A DNA stretch of 47,443 nucleotides from contig JASBRJ010000058.1 of assembly GCA_030149525.1 (NCBI GenBank), forward strand, positions 1 through 47,443, in the 5' to 3' direction. This DNA comes from a bacterium (lineage in GTDB: Bacteria; Vulcanimicrobiota; Xenobia; Xenobiales; JADMJV01). The notes beneath the pieces were generated by a model. It was given only the letters and a program-made list of their open reading frames with translations, made no database searches and was not told the DNA's origin. Positions 1-8,066 of the stretch are shown piece by piece. The translations under genes were made by a program, and so were the position numbers. Each line of letters begins with the position of its first letter. Position 1 is the stretch's first letter.

Positions 1-237
1 CAAACCCGCAAACACTCAAGCCTTGTGGTTCCGCTTTCAGCGGTCACGGAGGTGGAGGGCAAGCAGTGTGTCTACATTGCTGGCCGAGAGCGGACCTTTC
101 ACCGACGGGAAGTGAAAACGGGGGTCAAGTCCACCGATGCGATAGAGATTCTCCAGGGTATTGAGGCTGGAGAGAAGTGCGCGACGGAAGGCGTCTTTCT
201 CCTGAAGAGCTATGATCTCGGAACGGAGGGCGAGTAG
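1..237 (+). CDS. RND efflux periplasmic adaptor (CzcB-like), C-terminal end only
   Basis: The frame is open from base 1, so only the last 78 residues are seen. They carry the typical end of an HlyD/CzcB-family membrane fusion protein: VPLSAVTEVEG, then a short VYIA strand, an F-x-R-R-x-V-x-x-G strand, an EI-x-x-G-I-x-x-GE turn and the terminal G-V-F-L-L-K-S. In this family the domain docks onto the inner-membrane RND pump and links it to an outer-membrane channel. The stop codon is followed directly by the start of the CzcA-type pump, as expected for a czcCBA-type operon. Metal specificity cannot be read from this fragment. The family assignment is firm because pump and adaptor are adjacent. 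Confidence 0.85.
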   Translation, partial: QTRKHSSLVVPLSAVTEVEGKQCVYIAGRERTFHRREVKTGVKSTDAIEILQGIEAGEKCATEGVFLLKSYDLGTEGE

Positions 238-3200
238 TTGAGTGGACTTCTAGCATTCTGTCTGCGCCATCGCCCCCTCATCCTTTTCATGTCGCTCTTG
301 TGGCTGATAGGCGGACTGGCCTCGTTACGCTATCTTCCCATAGATGCTGTACCCGACGTGACCAACGTTCAGGTTCAGATCAATACCAACGCCCCGGGAC
401 TCTCTCCCCTTGAGGTGGAGCAACTGATCACCTTCCCTTTGGAACAAGCCATGAGCGGCTTGCCCAAACTTGAGAAGGTTTGGTCACTCTCAAAGTACGG
501 CCTCTCTCAGGTGACGGTCGTTTTCGAGGACTCCACCGACATCTACTTCGCCCGTCAACTTGTCTTTGAGCGAATTCAGCAAGCTCGCTCGCAGATTCCG
601 GAGGGGCTTGGAGAGCCGGAAATGGGCCCAATCTCCACCGGACTGGGTGAAGTCTATCAGTACGAAGTCCGAGGAGATCGCTCTCCCATGGAATTGAGGA
701 CCATTGAGGACTGGATCGTAAAGCGCCAGATGCGAAAAGTGGAGGGCGTGACCGAAGTCAACAGTTTTGGAGGGTTTGAGAAGCAGTTTCAGGTTCTCAT
801 GAACCCCGAAAAGCTTGCCGCATTCAATCTCACCCCCAGAGACGTAGCCCGGGCTATCTCTTCTAACAATCGTAACAGCGGTAACGGCTATATCGAACAC
901 CTGAGCGAGCAGTACGTTCTCCGAGGAATCGGTCAGATCAAGAACATCAAAGAACTGGAAGACATCTCTATCGCCGATATGGAAGGCAAGAATGTTTTCC
1001 TTCGGGATGTAGCCGACGTCGTGGAGGGCCCCGCTCTGCGCCAGGGGGCCGTCACCCGCGACGGACGTGGTGAAGCGGTCATCGGTATAGTCATGATGCT
1101 GGTGGGAGAAAACAGTCGGGTCGTCTGCCAGAATATCGAAGAGAAGAAAAACGAGATCAACAAGTCTCTTCCCAAGGGCGTCTATCTGGAGACTTTCTAC
1201 AATCGGATGGATCTGGTGGAACGAACGGTCAACACCGTCAAGTCTAATCTCTTGGAAGGCGCAATTCTTGTTATCGTCGTCTTGCTGCTTTTCTTGGGTA
1301 ATCTGCGAGCGGCGCTCCTGGTGGCTATGACCATCCCCATGTCCATGCTCTTTGCCGTTGTGGGGATGGTTGGCTTTGGAGTCTCGGGTAACCTTATGAG
1401 CCTCGGGGCCATCGACTTCGGCATCATCGTGGACGGCGCGGTGGTGTTGGTGGAGAACACTATGAAGCGTCTGGAAGACTGTCAGGACCGAAAACAAGTC
1501 TTGCCCATCGTTCTTTCATCCGCAAAGGAAGTGGTAAGGCCAATTGTCTTCGGGGTCCTCATCATCGGTGTGGTCTACGTCCCTCTTCTGGGACTCCAAG
1601 GGATGGAAGGAAAGACTTTTCAACCCATGGCTTTCACCGTTGTTGCCGCCTTGCTCGGCTCTCTAATCCTCTCCCTCACCTTCGTACCTGTGCTGGCCAG
1701 TATGGTTTTGAGACCGGCCGGAGAATCCGGCTCCCATGAACCGGCTTTTGTAGAAAAGCTTCGAAAAGTCTACCGCCCCGCTCTTCGCTGGTGTTTGGAT
1801 CACACAGTTCCGCTGGCGGGTGTTTCCGTGGCCTTGTTCGCTCTCAGTCTCCTCATTCTCAGCCGCCTAGGCTCGGTCTTCTTGCCCCGACTGGACGAGG
1901 GGGCCCTAGCGATTCAACTCTCTCGCCTGCCTTCGGTGTCTCTCACCCGCTCTTTAGAGATGGCTCAACAGGTGGAGCAGGCCCTGCTGGAGTTCCCCGA
2001 AGTGGAGACTGTGGTGAGCAAGACCGGTCGACCGGATATCGCCACCGACCCCATGGGGGTGGAACTCACCGACATGGTGATTACCCTTAAACCCCCGGCA
2101 GAGTGGAAACACAGTTCGAGAGAGAGTCTGGTTGAGGATATGGAAGCTCGGCTTCAACAGATCCCGGGAGTCGGCCTGAGTTTCTCTCAACCGATCGAAC
2201 TTCGGGTCTCCGAACTGATTTCCGGAGTTCGTTCCGACGTGGCCATGAAGATCTTCGGCGACGATCTGGAGGTGCTCAAGGAGACCGCCGACAAGGTGGC
2301 GCGAAAACTTTCCAAAGTTCCCGGCGCGGCCGACGTGAGGGTCGAACCGGTAGCCGGCCTCCCCTATATCAATCTTGAAATCGACCGTGATGCGGCTTTC
2401 CGTCTCGGACTGACGGTAGAAGATATCCTCCAGATCATGGAGCACTCCTACGGCGGACAGCGAGTTGGCCTCCTCTATCAAGGCGACCGTCGATTTCCTA
2501 TCGTCACCCTGATGAAAGGTGCCTCAACCGCTGATATCAGCACCTTGGGAGAGGTGAGAGTGCCTCTCCCCAACGGTAAGACCGTCCCTCTCAGAGAGGT
2601 CACCAGAGAAGTTCGGGAGGCCGGTGTGGCCCAGGTGAGCCGGGAGAACGGTCAGCGACGGATCGTGGTGGAAGCTAACGTGCGAGGTCGAGACCTGGTG
2701 GGATTCGTGGAGGATGCGAAAAAGGCCACTGAATCTCTCTTACCTCCCGGCTACTTTCCCGAGTGGGGCGGGCAGTTTGAGAACTTCGAAAGAGCACGCA
2801 CCCGCCTCTTACTTCTGGTACCGCTCTCTCTTGCTATGATCTTCTTCCTCCTCTTCTCCAGCGTGGAATCGGTAGGTGTAGCGGGTCTCATCTTCTTTAA
2901 CGTACCTTTCGCCATCACCGGCGGGGTGTTCGCACTGGCCCTTCGTGACCTCCCGTTCTCCATCTCTGCCGGAGTCGGCTTCATTGCCCTCTTCGGAGTG
3001 GCGGTCTTGAACGGATTAGTCATGGCCAGTCAGATTCGCCAGTATCGAACCGACGGTCAGAGCAATCGGGACGCAGTAGAGAACGGGGCCATCGACCGCC
3101 TTCGGCCGGTCCTGATGACGGCAACTGTGGCAAGCCTTGGTTTCTTACCTATGGCTCTGGCAAGCGGTGCGGGCGCCGAAGTTCAGAAACCTCTGGCCAC

Positions 3201-3306
3201 GGTGGTCATAGGGGGGCTCTTGACCTCAACAACCATGACACTCTTCGTCCTACCCACTCTCTTCCAGTGGGTCGAAATGGGAGGTAAGCTCATCAAAAGA
3301 GATTGA
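238..3306 (+). CDS. czcA: CzcA-family heavy-metal RND efflux pump
   Basis: A complete 1,022-residue inner-membrane proton/metal antiporter of the heavy-metal efflux (HME-RND) group. The first transmembrane helix is at about residues 12-30, followed by the usual YLPIDAVPDVTNVQV. The helix-4 signature DFGIIVDGAVVLVEN lies at residues 393-407. D393, D399 and E406 keep the spacing of the proton-relay acidic residues D402, D408 and E415 of CzcA from Cupriavidus. A second half with a repeat of the porter and membrane domains follows, with helices near 860-1015. Length is normal for the family (about 1,020-1,060). The start is a TTG immediately after the adaptor stop, so translation is probably coupled. 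The signature favours divalent cations (Zn, Co, Cd) over the Cu/Ag group, which has a different helix-4 motif. This is a family-level inference. Confidence 0.93.
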   Translation: MSGLLAFCLRHRPLILFMSLLWLIGGLASLRYLPIDAVPDVTNVQVQINTNAPGLSPLEVEQLITFPLEQAMSGLPKLEKVWSLSKYGLSQVTVVFEDSTDIYFARQLVFERIQQARSQIPEGLGEPEMGPISTGLGEVYQYEVRGDRSPMELRTIEDWIVKRQMRKVEGVTEVNSFGGFEKQFQVLMNPEKLAAFNLTPRDVARAISSNNRNSGNGYIEHLSEQYVLRGIGQIKNIKELEDISIADMEGKNVFLRDVADVVEGPALRQGAVTRDGRGEAVIGIVMMLVGENSRVVCQNIEEKKNEINKSLPKGVYLETFYNRMDLVERTVNTVKSNLLEGAILVIVVLLLFLGNLRAALLVAMTIPMSMLFAVVGMVGFGVSGNLMSLGAIDFGIIVDGAVVLVENTMKRLEDCQDRKQVLPIVLSSAKEVVRPIVFGVLIIGVVYVPLLGLQGMEGKTFQPMAFTVVAALLGSLILSLTFVPVLASMVLRPAGESGSHEPAFVEKLRKVYRPALRWCLDHTVPLAGVSVALFALSLLILSRLGSVFLPRLDEGALAIQLSRLPSVSLTRSLEMAQQVEQALLEFPEVETVVSKTGRPDIATDPMGVELTDMVITLKPPAEWKHSSRESLVEDMEARLQQIPGVGLSFSQPIELRVSELISGVRSDVAMKIFGDDLEVLKETADKVARKLSKVPGAADVRVEPVAGLPYINLEIDRDAAFRLGLTVEDILQIMEHSYGGQRVGLLYQGDRRFPIVTLMKGASTADISTLGEVRVPLPNGKTVPLREVTREVREAGVAQVSRENGQRRIVVEANVRGRDLVGFVEDAKKATESLLPPGYFPEWGGQFENFERARTRLLLLVPLSLAMIFFLLFSSVESVGVAGLIFFNVPFAITGGVFALALRDLPFSISAGVGFIALFGVAVLNGLVMASQIRQYRTDGQSNRDAVENGAIDRLRPVLMTATVASLGFLPMALASGAGAEVQKPLATVVIGGLLTSTTMTLFVLPTLFQWVEMGGKLIKRD

Positions 3307-3410
3307 ACATCTTGTAACATTTTTTCAACATATTCGGGCGATCTGTGCAAATCGGCAGAACGGCACTTCCTATAGTCATCTACAAGACAGACGACCAATA
3401 GGAGTGCAAC

Positions 3411-4754
3411 GTGCCATCAAAAACAAGTACCGTCAAACAAACTCGCAGCATAAGCAGCCCCCCTTCCCGACAGGCGGTGGGAACGGGTAATAAACCGATC
3501 TCCCGCCCGAACACTTCTCGCGCGGACGCCGGTAATAGCAGCAGCAGAACCAGTAGCATAGCAGCCCGGAGCGACAGGGCTGAGGTCTCCAGGGAAGCCC
3601 ACAGACCGGAGCCGCAGAACAGGGGGATCGAAAACCTCCTCTCGGGAGTCAGAGACTGGAGCAGCGATCCCGCTGAGCAGACGGAACAACAACAGCAAAG
3701 CGGCTTGGAACTCGGTGAAGGACAGACTCTGCGCCAAAGTGCAGACGGGCAAAACCCGGAGCAGGTCACCCAGCTTCAGGAGATGCTCCGTGCCGGTGGA
3801 CAACAGATTGAAGCCGACGGGGTCTTCGGGCCTCAGACCGCCGAAGCTGTACGCCGCTTTCAAAGAGACAACAACCTCACTGTAGACGGTGTGGTGGGAC
3901 CTCAGACCCTGGCCGCTCTCAACGGTGGAAGCGGTATGGAACGCGCTCAAGAGGCCGCTCCTTCGGAAACGGGTGAAGCGGCTCCGTCCGGGGCAGGAGA
4001 AACCAGCGAGCAGAGTCCTGGTGCCACCAGCACTACCCGGCTGGAGGGGATTCCGGATCGGGCAGAAGACGCCATGAGCGGACGAGAATTCATGGAGTCC
4101 ATCGCCCATCTGGAATCGGGACCCCAGCGCGATCGAGCCATTCTCCACGAGATTCTGGGCGGCAACATCCCCGACGCCTCCCGAAACTTACAGGAGCTTG
4201 TCTACAATCAGAACGGTCGTGAAATAAGACTTCACGCCATGCCCGACTATCTGGCCATAGGCTCCAACGAAGACAACGTTCGAGTCCCCATGACCCCCGG
4301 GGTGGCTCAGGCCATCGCCGACCGAACCGGCACCAGCCTCCCCACCGACGGCATCGTCGATGCGATTCACAGTCAGGCTCAGCAACTTCATATGCCTACC
4401 CGCTCCAGCGACCGAGGCGGAATCCGAACCTACATGTCGGTGGACCAGTCCATCGACGAGCAATTAGGAACCGGCGCGGCTCCCACCAATTTTGTCTCCG
4501 GACACAAAAAGGATATGGTCATCCCCCATAGCGGGGGGACTCTTGCCATCTACGGTGGTCGGTACGCCGACGGAAGGCGTATTCAACGTTACAACGTCGA
4601 CCACGACCAGCGCTATGAAGACTATAGCCACGGCGCCCGCCTGGTCTCCCAACAGATCATGATCGACGGTCAACCTATGCAGCTCTCAGAAGCTCTGCAA
4701 GACCCGAATCTCGCTCGTCTGTTCACCCAACATCGCGGCTCGTTCAGCTACTAA
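3411..4754 (+). CDS. Peptidoglycan-binding protein with conserved uncharacterised C-terminal domain
   Basis: A 447-residue protein starting at GTG with AGGAG seven bases upstream. Residues 1-110 are Ser/Thr/Arg/Gln-rich and probably disordered, with no signal peptide and no membrane helix. A PG_binding_1 domain spans about 115-170 (NPEQVTQLQEMLR, then DGVFGPQTAEAVRRFQ and VDGVVGPQTLAALN). After a linker, residues 225-447 hold a compact domain with MPDYLAIGS, VPMTPGVAQAIADRTG, LPTDGIVDAI, VSGHKKDMV and YEDYSHGARLV. I recognise this motif series as a recurring uncharacterised bacterial family; its conserved His residues (GHKKD, YSHG) look catalytic, but no activity is known to me. The next gene is a paralogue in the N-terminal half (shared VSREA and LLSG motifs plus the peptidoglycan-binding domain). 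A cell-wall-acting or exported role is inferred. Confidence 0.8.
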   Translation: MPSKTSTVKQTRSISSPPSRQAVGTGNKPISRPNTSRADAGNSSSRTSSIAARSDRAEVSREAHRPEPQNRGIENLLSGVRDWSSDPAEQTEQQQQSGLELGEGQTLRQSADGQNPEQVTQLQEMLRAGGQQIEADGVFGPQTAEAVRRFQRDNNLTVDGVVGPQTLAALNGGSGMERAQEAAPSETGEAAPSGAGETSEQSPGATSTTRLEGIPDRAEDAMSGREFMESIAHLESGPQRDRAILHEILGGNIPDASRNLQELVYNQNGREIRLHAMPDYLAIGSNEDNVRVPMTPGVAQAIADRTGTSLPTDGIVDAIHSQAQQLHMPTRSSDRGGIRTYMSVDQSIDEQLGTGAAPTNFVSGHKKDMVIPHSGGTLAIYGGRYADGRRIQRYNVDHDQRYEDYSHGARLVSQQIMIDGQPMQLSEALQDPNLARLFTQHRGSFSY

Positions 4755-4790
4755 AATTTTCATCCAACTATCATAAGGAGTCTCATCATC

Positions 4791-6077
4791 ATGCCCGTAA
4801 AACCCACTTCCTCTCGCGCCAACAACCAGCCCTCCAGAACGCGATCTGCTGTCAGCAGCAACTCCCGCCCTCAACCATCAAAGCCCCAAGCTGCTTCCGG
4901 TTCAACCTCCAACACAGCTCGTCAATCGGCAACCGGCAATGTTCGCGACTCAGCCGGCGTTTCTCGCGAGGCCCAAAATCCGGACCGAGACAGTAACATC
5001 GGCGGGCTTCTGTCGGGCCTTGCCGAATGGGGCGTTGACAATCGGCAAACCGGTCAGAATCCGGTGGGCCCCGCTCAGGACAACTCCGGTGAGCAAACTG
5101 CTCCTCAGGGTCTCTCCCTAGAGAGCGGTCAGTTTCTCGGCACGCAACACGACTCTAGTCCCGAGCAGGTGACTCAGCTTCAGGAGATGCTCAATACCCA
5201 GAGCGGTGGTCAGCTCGAAGTGGACGGACGCTTCGGACCGCGAACAGAAGAAGCGGTTCGAAGCTTTCAAGAGCAGAACGGGCTCACAGTCGACGGTGTT
5301 GTGGGGCCTGAAACGCTTGCTGCCTTGAACAGATCGAGAGGCAACGAGGAGACCTCAGCGTCCGCCCCTGCTACTCCCGCCGAGCAGACCTCACCCGCCG
5401 CGCCCGGGGAGCGAGGCCAGGTGAGCCTTGCCGACCCAAACCTGAGTCCCGCCGAGCAATACGAACACTATCGTCAACTGATCGAAGCCAACGGTGGACA
5501 GATCAACCCTGACGGAGCCACCGTGCTGGGGTTGAGAGGCCTCGGAACCGATGGGGAACGCCACGACGGACGTTCCAATATCGGAGGCTATGACGATAGT
5601 TTCATCGTTCTCAATCGGGGAGAAAACGGAACTCCCTCCGTGCAGATGTTCCAGGGAGCCACCCACGCAAATCAATACACCAGTAGAGACTCCTCAGGGC
5701 CGGATGCTCAAGGAAACACTATCCGAGGTGTAGCCATGATAGCACCCGGCAACTTCACCGTTGTCCCACACTCCAACAACTATCGCAGTCGGGGTCCGAG
5801 CTATCATGTCAGAACTCTTGGCGGAAGTGGAGACCTCCCCGCTTACCGCGACCGAAACGGTGACGGTGAGATCTCTAGTCAGGAACGATCTCAGGCTGAG
5901 GCTGGAGGCTACACCGCCGACCAGATTCTCTTCCACGGTGGTCGCGACGATGCGCCCAGTTCTATCGGCTGCCAGACCCTGACCCCCTCCGACATGAGAG
6001 CGTTCAGCCGAGCCATCGGCGGCGGAGGGTTCAACTATACCTTGTTGGATGCCAACGACTCTTTTCTACCGGCTTAG
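4791..6077 (+). CDS. Peptidoglycan-binding protein with LD-transpeptidase-like C-terminal motif
   Basis: A 428-residue protein. The ATG has AAGGAG ten bases upstream, 36 nt after the preceding paralogue, so the two are probably cotranscribed. Residues 1-120 are Ser/Asn/Gln-rich without a signal peptide and share VSREA and LLSG with the neighbour. A PG_binding_1 domain lies at about 125-182 (SPEQVTQLQEML, DGRFGPRTEEAVRSFQ, VDGVVGPETLAALN). The C-terminal part differs from the neighbour: it ends in H382-GG...SIG-C394-Q, which resembles the His...SxGC active site of YkuD-type LD-transpeptidases and related phage-like enzymes. The His-Cys spacing (12) is shorter than the usual 14-17. A DRNGDGEISSQE segment at 354-365 looks like a calcium-binding EF-hand loop. 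Peptidoglycan cutting or cross-linking is inferred, not shown. Confidence 0.78.
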   Translation: MPVKPTSSRANNQPSRTRSAVSSNSRPQPSKPQAASGSTSNTARQSATGNVRDSAGVSREAQNPDRDSNIGGLLSGLAEWGVDNRQTGQNPVGPAQDNSGEQTAPQGLSLESGQFLGTQHDSSPEQVTQLQEMLNTQSGGQLEVDGRFGPRTEEAVRSFQEQNGLTVDGVVGPETLAALNRSRGNEETSASAPATPAEQTSPAAPGERGQVSLADPNLSPAEQYEHYRQLIEANGGQINPDGATVLGLRGLGTDGERHDGRSNIGGYDDSFIVLNRGENGTPSVQMFQGATHANQYTSRDSSGPDAQGNTIRGVAMIAPGNFTVVPHSNNYRSRGPSYHVRTLGGSGDLPAYRDRNGDGEISSQERSQAEAGGYTADQILFHGGRDDAPSSIGCQTLTPSDMRAFSRAIGGGGFNYTLLDANDSFLPA

Positions 6078-6090
6078 GTCAAGATAGACG

Positions 6091-6777
6091 CTACTTCTTG
6101 TTTTCAAGGATGGCAGTCACGTTGGGGTGCTGTTGCAGCCATTTTCGCTGGGCCGCAAATTCCTTGGGATTGTCCTCAAGGTTTGCCAGTTTTCCGAGCC
6201 AGCCTTCAGCATTTCTGGCCTGAGACAGCTCTTCGAGCAGGGAGAGTTCTTTACGCATATCGCCTGTGGCCACAGTCTCGGTGGGGTCCATCAAGAACAA
6301 GGAGTCCTGGCCGAAGCTTTCCTGCTCTTTCAGGTAGCCCCATCTTTTGGAGGTCGCGTCGGACACACCCTGATCGCCGATAGAACCCAACAGCGCGTCC
6401 CTAAACTCCTCCCGCTTGGAAACGTAGTTCTCGTGGGCGTTCTGATAGGTGGGAAGTGTTGTCTTTTTGACCATGTGCTTCGACACCAACTTGGAAACCC
6501 CACCAAACCCAGCCACTCCCAAGATTAAAGGGATTGCCCCCTCAACTCCGTGCTGAATCTGCCCATTGAGAAACAAAGTGAGAGCCGCTCCAAATCCAAG
6601 GACACCACCTATGGTTGCGGCAGTAGTATCTCGACGATTGTATTTCTCGATGTTTGCGAAATGTTCATCGGTCTTTGATTGGAGTTCTGCTTCGGCTTTC
6701 ACGAATTGCTTTTTGGCTGCAGAAAATCTGGAAGTTGTACTGCTTGTAGTTGTTGTGATAGATGAGCGAATGTTCAT
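6091..6777 (-). CDS. Hypothetical protein with Ser/Thr-rich N-terminus and two hydrophobic segments
   Basis: A 228-residue protein of unknown family. The ATG has AGGAGGG eight bases upstream, so the start is firm. The first 20 residues are almost all Ser and Thr (MNIRSSITTTTSSTTSRF), followed by a helical, charged stretch (about 20-50) likely to form a coiled coil. Two hydrophobic segments lie near 53-72 and 80-98 (TIGGVLGFGAALTLFL and AIPLILGVAGFGGVSKLV); both are rich in Gly and could be a membrane hairpin. The C-terminal half is soluble and charged. There is no signal peptide. It converges with the peptidoglycan-binding gene (13 nt between stops). The N-terminus resembles that of the protein ending at 18015 (MNIQT...), which may be an export signal. 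No function can be assigned. Confidence 0.7.
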   Translation of the reverse strand: MNIRSSITTTTSSTTSRFSAAKKQFVKAEAELQSKTDEHFANIEKYNRRDTTAATIGGVLGFGAALTLFLNGQIQHGVEGAIPLILGVAGFGGVSKLVSKHMVKKTTLPTYQNAHENYVSKREEFRDALLGSIGDQGVSDATSKRWGYLKEQESFGQDSLFLMDPTETVATGDMRKELSLLEELSQARNAEGWLGKLANLEDNPKEFAAQRKWLQQHPNVTAILENKK

Positions 6778-6798
6778 AGTGAGACCCTCCTAAAGGTC

Positions 6799-6816
6799 GG
6801 ACGCTTTCTGGCGTCC
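6799..6816 (-). other. 6-bp hairpin in the leader of the 6777 gene
   Basis: GGACGC and GCGTCC form a perfect six-pair stem around a six-base loop, just upstream of the AGGAGGG ribosome site of the minus-strand gene. It could be a leader hairpin or the end of the transcript from the channel gene at 6895. There is no T-tract. Confidence 0.35.
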
Positions 6817-6831
6817 CCTGAGAACCTGAAG

Positions 6832-6860
6832 CTAAACTCAGAGTGTTAAAACGCTGTCAA
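6832..6860 (-). promoter_or_regulatory. Possible sigma-70 promoter for the 6777 gene
   Basis: On the minus strand a perfect TTGACA (6860-6855) is followed after 17 bases by GTTTAG (6837-6832), a poor -10. The perfect -35 and the correct spacing, placed about 55-80 bases before the start codon, make it a fair candidate only. Confidence 0.4.
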
Positions 6861-6894
6861 ATCCGACCGTCAAAAAGACCTGCAAAATCCGGGT

Positions 6895-7791
6895 TTAGGT
6901 CACACCGGGGAACGGGCGATTCTCGAGATGTCCCGTGGTCCGGCACTCGGTCTCTACGACGTCGGACCCGTCTTCGCCGTGATTGGCGTCAAAACGTATC
7001 TGGGCGTGGTGAAGGGCCGAGACCAGGGCGACTCCGCCCAAGACGTTGCCGATAAGGGCCGGAATGATAAATCCTGACAGGGCGGCACCCAATGAGAGAG
7101 CGCCAATGAAGACGGCATAGAAGGCTTCCACCGAGCCGGCAATGACGTGAGCCAGATGACCTATGCCGATCATGTAGGTCATGACGATGATAATCCAAGG
7201 TCTTGCGGTCTCCGCAAAGGGCAGCAGCCAGACCAGAAGAGCAATGAGCCAGCCGCCCAGGATTCCGCGCAAGAAGTTAGCGTAGGCGCCCGGCTCAAAG
7301 ATGGACAGGGCAACTTTGCTCAGTGTCACTCCCATTTCGTGGGAGAAGACGGGAGTTAGGGCTAAAAAAGCCGCGAAGATAGAAGCTCCAGCAAGATTGG
7401 CTAACAGAACGATAAGCCATAATCGGGCAACTCTTTGGGCCACTTTCCGTGTAGGGGAACTAAAAAAGGTGAGAATCGGAGTGAGTGTGTTCTCGGTGAA
7501 CAACTGTTGACGACCGAGTATGACGATCAAGAAGCCGACGGAGTAACCGAATTTTGTCACCAAGGGCGTCCAGTCGGCCTCGGGAAGCGCGTGTTGCAGG
7601 CTGGCTTGAGCCAGAAAACTAAAACCGAGGCAGAGTCCGGCTGCAAGTCCCGAGACCGCTAACGCCTGGACGGGTCGCGACAGTTCATGCTGCCCTTCCA
7701 CTCGAATCGCTTCGTGGATCTCCAAAACGTTGGGGGCGGATCTTTCTCGACCCTTAGAGAGGGCACGTGCTTCTAAATCTTTACAGTCCAT
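6895..7791 (-). CDS. Formate/nitrite transporter family channel (FocA/YfdC-like)
   Basis: An inner-membrane channel of the FNT family. From ATG 7791 (MDCKDLEARA) the protein is 298 residues, the usual FNT size. The frame is open upstream to 8010, but that part lacks family features and is probably untranslated. Family landmarks are EIHEAIRVEGQHEL, the first helix SGLAAGLCLGFSFLAQA, GFLIVILGRQQLFTENTLTPIL, NLAGASIFAAFLA, and the segment GIGHLAHVIAGSVEAFYAV, which holds the pore histidine. A final helix, FIIPALIGNVLGGVALVSAL, precedes a His/Asp-rich tail. The wording of the N-terminal motif and LGRQQLFTEN is closer to the poorly characterised YfdC branch than to FocA or NirC, so formate or nitrite as substrate is uncertain. 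The ribosome site at 7791 is weak. Confidence 0.88.
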   Translation of the reverse strand: MDCKDLEARALSKGRERSAPNVLEIHEAIRVEGQHELSRPVQALAVSGLAAGLCLGFSFLAQASLQHALPEADWTPLVTKFGYSVGFLIVILGRQQLFTENTLTPILTFFSSPTRKVAQRVARLWLIVLLANLAGASIFAAFLALTPVFSHEMGVTLSKVALSIFEPGAYANFLRGILGGWLIALLVWLLPFAETARPWIIIVMTYMIGIGHLAHVIAGSVEAFYAVFIGALSLGAALSGFIIPALIGNVLGGVALVSALHHAQIRFDANHGEDGSDVVETECRTTGHLENRPFPGVT

Positions 7792-8066
7792 AGTAAAAGT
7801 GTACGTCGATTCTCCGAAGCGATGGCTATACCGTAGGAGCCAACATGGGTATCCTGGTGGGATTAGAACCACGAGTAGAGGAAGTTTGGCCGCTCCCACT
7901 GCCGTGGTTGAAACTCGGCGAAAAAGAAGGTCCGGTGTAGAGAGAATCAAATGAAGTAATCCGGGGAAAGCCGAGTCGTCGGCTGAAAAATTGGGGGTCT
8001 GTCTTCTCATCCAACCTTCATCTGCAAGAAGACTCCTGATTCACCCATTGTCGAAAGGTTGTCCAT

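Noticed and set aside
490-1497. Long minus-strand open frame (335 codons) opposite czcA
   Set aside because: It lies entirely against a clear RND pump, has a His/Val/Asp-rich composition without family motifs, and lacks a ribosome site.
7792-8010. N-terminal extension of the formate/nitrite-type channel
   Set aside because: The extra 73 codons have no family resemblance and the ATG at 7791 gives the normal length.
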